64,000 nt of DNA from CAIQNR01 sp031972475 (GTDB taxonomy: Bacteria; Babelota; Babeliae; Babelales; CAIQNR01): positions 620,001-684,000 of the forward strand of contig DALYEP010000001.1 of the NCBI GenBank assembly GCA_031972475.1. The letters run 5' to 3'. The position numbers were made by a program, and so were the translations under genes. The notes beneath the pieces were generated by a model that was not told the DNA's origin, did no database searches, and saw nothing but the letters and a program-made list of their open reading frames with translations. Shown here in pieces: positions 61,001-64,000 of this stretch (its first letter is position 1; the number at the start of each line of letters is the position of its first letter).

Positions 61001-63718
61001 GTGAATACATACGATAAAAATACATTATTTTTAATAGACGGCTCATCTTTTTTATATCGTGCATATTACGGGCTTCGCCCTTTACATACTCCTCAAGGAG
61101 CTCCTGTTCAAGCTGTCTATGGTTTTTGTCGTATGATAAAAAAATTAATAGAAAAATTCGATGCTCACAATGTTGTTCTTATTTGGGATAGTAAAGGTAA
61201 AACAGATCGTCATCAGTTGTTTCCTGATTATAAAGGAAACAGACAAGAACCTCCTTCTGATCTGTTTGAACAAAAAGAATTAATTGTAGCATTTGCTAAT
61301 GCTATTGGTCTTAAACAATATTCTAAGGTTGGGATAGAAGCAGATGATTTGATGTATTCATTTGCGCAATGGTGGTCAAAAAGTGGTAATAAGTCGATAA
61401 TTATAACATCAGATAAAGACATGGGACAGGCGATTGATGATAATATTGTAATATATGACTCATTTAAAGACCTTATTATTGATAAGGATGTGTTTAACGA
61501 AAGAATGGGCTTTGATCCATCTAAAACAGTTTTTTATTTTTCTCTTGTCGGAGATTCTTCTGATAACATTCCAGGTGTAAAAGGAATAGGCGCTAAGGGC
61601 GCTTTAGAACTTGTTTCATCATATGATTCTTTACAAGATGTTTATTTAAAAATTGATACTGTTGTGAGTAAGCGTTTAAAAACTGCACTGGAAGAGCATA
61701 AAGAGGATGCTTTTTTAAGTGAAAAATTATTTACGCTTACTTGTTATTCAATAGAAAAAAAAGATTATAATGTGCAATTTGATAAAAGTTGTTGGAGTGG
61801 TGCAAGGACGCTTTTTGAAGAGCTTAATTTTATAAGTCTGCTTAAAGAGATACCAGCTCCAGCAATACAACAAAGTTTTTTTGATATATCTAAAACAAGT
61901 AAAGATTATGGTTATAGTTTTATTTTGATTACTAATCTTATTGATTTAGAAAATCTTATAGAAAAAATTAAATATAAAAAAAAGTTTGCTTATGATACTG
62001 AGACTGATTCTTTAACTTCTTTGCAATGCAATCTTGTTGGAATATCTATCTGTGTAGAAGAAAATTTTTCTTATTATATTCCATGCGGTCATAATACAAA
62101 AGAAGAACAGCTACCGATTGATATTGTTATTCAAAAAATGAAAAATATTTTTGAAGATAAAGATATTTATAAAATTGCACATAATTCAAAATTTGATCAG
62201 TTAGTTCTTTCTCAATATGGCATTTATTTAGAAGGGCTTTTTTTTGATACAATGATAGCTGCTTCTTTAGTTAAAGAAGATTGGCAAAAGGCAGGGCTTA
62301 AAGAACTTTCTGAAGTTTATTTACACGAGAAAATGCTTACTTTTAAAGAAGTAGTAGAAGATAAAAAATATAAAAACTTTTCTTATGTACCATTATCCGA
62401 AGCTCTTGAATACGCTGCTGCAGATGCACATCAAACATTTAAATTACAGTCAATTTTAGAACATTCGCTAGAAGCAAAAGAGCAAAAAAATTTGTTTTAT
62501 ACTATTGAAATGCCACTGGTTTTAGTTCTTTTTGATATGGAAAGATTAGGAATTTATTGTGATATAGATGTGCTTAAATCTTTATATCAAACAGTTGTAG
62601 AAAAACTTGATCAGATTAATAAAACTATTCTTGGATTGATTGATCCGTCTTATGCTTCTATTAATTTAAATTCTCCTAAGCAAGTTGAGGATCTCTTATT
62701 TAATGGTCTTAAATTAACTCGTCAAAAAAAGAGTGTGAAGAGTAATACCTATTCAACAGATAATGAAGTTTTATTAGAATTAAGTAAAGATCATCCTGTT
62801 CCTTCATATATCGTTCAATATAGAGAGCTTTATAAGTTGAAAAGTACTTATATTGATGCATTGCCAACATATATTAGTTCAAAAGACAATAGAATTCATA
62901 CAACATATAGTCAAAATCGTGTAGCAACAGGACGACTTGCAAGTTCAGATCCAAACTTGCAAAATATTCCTGTTCAGGGATTGGGTTCTATTGTAAGAAT
63001 GGCTTTTAAGCCAGAAAGTGAAAATAGAGTTTTTATATCTGCAGACTACTCTCAAATTGAACTTCGCATTCTTGCTCAAGTAACTCAAGACCCTGTATTG
63101 ATTAACGCATTTAAAAATAATGAAGATATTCATGCTCAAACAGCAGCAGGTATTTTTGATGTTTCATTGACTGATGTTACTTTAGAGCAGCGTGCAATTG
63201 GAAAAAGAATTAATTTTAGTATTTTATATGGCCTTACTCCTTACGGTTTATCTAAAGATTTAGATATTTCTCTTAAAGAGGCAAAGCATTTTATTGATAC
63301 TTATTTTTCTCATTATAAAAATGTTCGTCCTTGGATGAATAATGTTATAGAAGATGCAAAAAGAACAGGTTATGTAAAAACTATCTTTGGTAGACGTCGT
63401 TATATTCCTGGTCTTAAAGAAAAAAATAAAAATCTTTATGATCTTGCATGTCGAATTGCAGTTAATACAATCCCTCAAGGAACAAGCGCTGAAATTATGA
63501 AAATAGGCATGATTCGCGTTCATTCATTATTAAAAGATAAATATCATAATGCATATATTTTACTTCAAATTCACGATGAAATACTTATTGAGTGTGATCA
63601 AGAAGATGCTACTTTGATAGAAATAGATATTAAAAAAGAATTAGAGTCGGTTGTTTTGTGGGATATTCCTTTGGCAGTTTCTACTAAAATCGGAAGGAAT
63701 TGGAGAGATGCTGAATGA
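61001..63718 (+). CDS. polA: DNA polymerase I
   Basis: Fills gaps in repair and replaces RNA primers. All three modules are present in 905 residues. The 5' nuclease domain is at 1-290 (LFLIDGSSFLYRAYYGL, GIEADDLMYSFAQW, ITSDKDMGQAIDDNI, GDSSDNIPGVKGIGAKGALE). The 3'-5' proofreading domain is near 310-490, with the metal ligands intact in FAYDTETDSL and IAHNSKFDQ. The polymerase has motif A SADYSQIELRILAQ near 681, motif B KRINFSILYGLTPYGLSKDL and motif C QIHDEILIE near 855. It starts at GTG with the AGGA inside a hairpin. Confidence 0.97.
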   Translation: MNTYDKNTLFLIDGSSFLYRAYYGLRPLHTPQGAPVQAVYGFCRMIKKLIEKFDAHNVVLIWDSKGKTDRHQLFPDYKGNRQEPPSDLFEQKELIVAFANAIGLKQYSKVGIEADDLMYSFAQWWSKSGNKSIIITSDKDMGQAIDDNIVIYDSFKDLIIDKDVFNERMGFDPSKTVFYFSLVGDSSDNIPGVKGIGAKGALELVSSYDSLQDVYLKIDTVVSKRLKTALEEHKEDAFLSEKLFTLTCYSIEKKDYNVQFDKSCWSGARTLFEELNFISLLKEIPAPAIQQSFFDISKTSKDYGYSFILITNLIDLENLIEKIKYKKKFAYDTETDSLTSLQCNLVGISICVEENFSYYIPCGHNTKEEQLPIDIVIQKMKNIFEDKDIYKIAHNSKFDQLVLSQYGIYLEGLFFDTMIAASLVKEDWQKAGLKELSEVYLHEKMLTFKEVVEDKKYKNFSYVPLSEALEYAAADAHQTFKLQSILEHSLEAKEQKNLFYTIEMPLVLVLFDMERLGIYCDIDVLKSLYQTVVEKLDQINKTILGLIDPSYASINLNSPKQVEDLLFNGLKLTRQKKSVKSNTYSTDNEVLLELSKDHPVPSYIVQYRELYKLKSTYIDALPTYISSKDNRIHTTYSQNRVATGRLASSDPNLQNIPVQGLGSIVRMAFKPESENRVFISADYSQIELRILAQVTQDPVLINAFKNNEDIHAQTAAGIFDVSLTDVTLEQRAIGKRINFSILYGLTPYGLSKDLDISLKEAKHFIDTYFSHYKNVRPWMNNVIEDAKRTGYVKTIFGRRRYIPGLKEKNKNLYDLACRIAVNTIPQGTSAEIMKIGMIRVHSLLKDKYHNAYILLQIHDEILIECDQEDATLIEIDIKKELESVVLWDIPLAVSTKIGRNWRDAE

Positions 63719-64000
63719 AAAAATAATATTGAATTTAGTAGCAATGTTGTTGATATCAACAACATTAGCATCTGGTCAAAAAAAAGTTAGATTTGCATTG
63801 TTCAAATCAGTCTTATGTTGTTGTAAGGCTCGTGAGTCTAATGAGGCTACTTTTTTATGGCATCCTGATGCAGCCCCTGCTTTTTGTTTGCCAGCAAAAG
63901 ATCATTTAGATAAAACAAGTCTTTCGGCTTTTTCAACATCAAGTAGTAGTTTTGAATATGTTAGTTTGGGTTCAAAGCTTTCAACTTCTTCTTTACATAC
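63708..64000 (+). CDS. Start of an exported protein, 3' end outside the window
   Basis: An ATG at 63708, inside the end of polA (11-base overlap, different frame), opens a frame that stays open for 97 codons to the window edge. GGAGAG lies right before it. The encoded N-terminus is a convincing signal peptide (IILNLVAMLLISTTLASGQ). It is followed by a Cys-rich patch (SVLCCCKARES), then WHPDAAPAFCLPAKDHL and a Ser-rich stretch. The family is unknown. Coupling to polA is likely from the overlap. Confidence 0.6.
   Translation, partial: MLNEKIILNLVAMLLISTTLASGQKKVRFALFKSVLCCCKARESNEATFLWHPDAAPAFCLPAKDHLDKTSLSAFSTSSSSFEYVSLGSKLSTSSLH

Overview
The window is a 64 kb, strongly A+T-rich, gene-dense bacterial chromosome segment with no phage, insertion sequence, CRISPR array or rRNA operon. 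It encodes a Gram-negative cell plan: a porin-like barrel, two secretins, an Mla-type ABC importer, an OmpA/Pal-like lipoprotein and SecG. Most of the remainder is information-processing and repair genes, mixed with many small secreted proteins that I cannot name. Several families are reduced or diverged (short UvrC, short ComEC, a MutY without its iron-sulfur cysteines, a degenerate enolase, a Jag protein with only its N-terminal domain). This resembles a host-dependent bacterium of the Candidatus Dependentiae (TM6/Babeliae) type. That placement is inference from gene content and composition and was not tested by a search.

Layout. 1-11.5 kb (+): a very large exported protein and the 3' part of its neighbour, which share LamG-like pieces, then uvrC, clpB and a small exported protein. 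11.6-13.6 kb (+): secG and the mlaE/mlaF pair. 13.6-14.5 kb (-): a DUF1622 membrane protein and dCTP deaminase. 14.6-24.1 kb (+): a MoxR ATPase, then a type II secretion-like cluster gspC-gspD-gspL-gspM-second secretin with translationally coupled starts. 24.1-29.3 kb (-): an enolase-like protein, aspS and a porin-like protein. 29.5 kb (+): endonuclease IV. 30.6-34.8 kb (-): a WecA/MraY-family transferase, infB and nusA. 34.85-35.37 kb: the only long non-coding stretch, which looks like the replication origin. 35.4-39.6 kb (-): family 4 uracil-DNA glycosylase, an exported C11 protease, a short ComEC and an exported coiled-coil protein. 39.7-43.8 kb (+): a fused M16 peptidase, a MutY-like glycosylase and a small exported protein. 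43.9-47 kb (-): gatB and RNase G. 47.2 kb (+): the Pal-like lipoprotein. 47.8-51.5 kb (-): an exported HIT protein, an orphan, mnmE, a jag-like gene and tRNA-Gly(GCC). 51.6-53.6 kb (+): ruvA and an AGCS symporter. 53.6-56.2 kb (-): an orphan and a double D-Ala-D-Ala ligase. 56.4-57.9 kb (+): two orphans and orn. 57.9-59.9 kb (-): priA. 60-64 kb (+): an exported PP2C-like pseudophosphatase, polA and the start of another exported protein.

The strongest non-genic signal is at 35.0-35.3 kb. Nine DnaA-box-like 9-mers occur there, seven of them in two oppositely oriented arrays with exact 11-bp spacing. They lie beside a 33-bp A+T-only tract, and the G/C strand bias appears to flip at the same place. 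I read this as oriC. Other points worth checking are the PP2C-like protein that has lost its catalytic aspartates, the Ddl-Ddl fusion whose halves have lost different active-site elements, the enolase lacking its catalytic loop, and the paired secretins.

Replication and repair functions are prominent (oriC, PolA, PriA, RuvA, UvrC, UDG, Nfo, MutY). The secretion-like cluster, the barrel and the exported orphans suggest an envelope devoted to interaction with the surroundings or a host.
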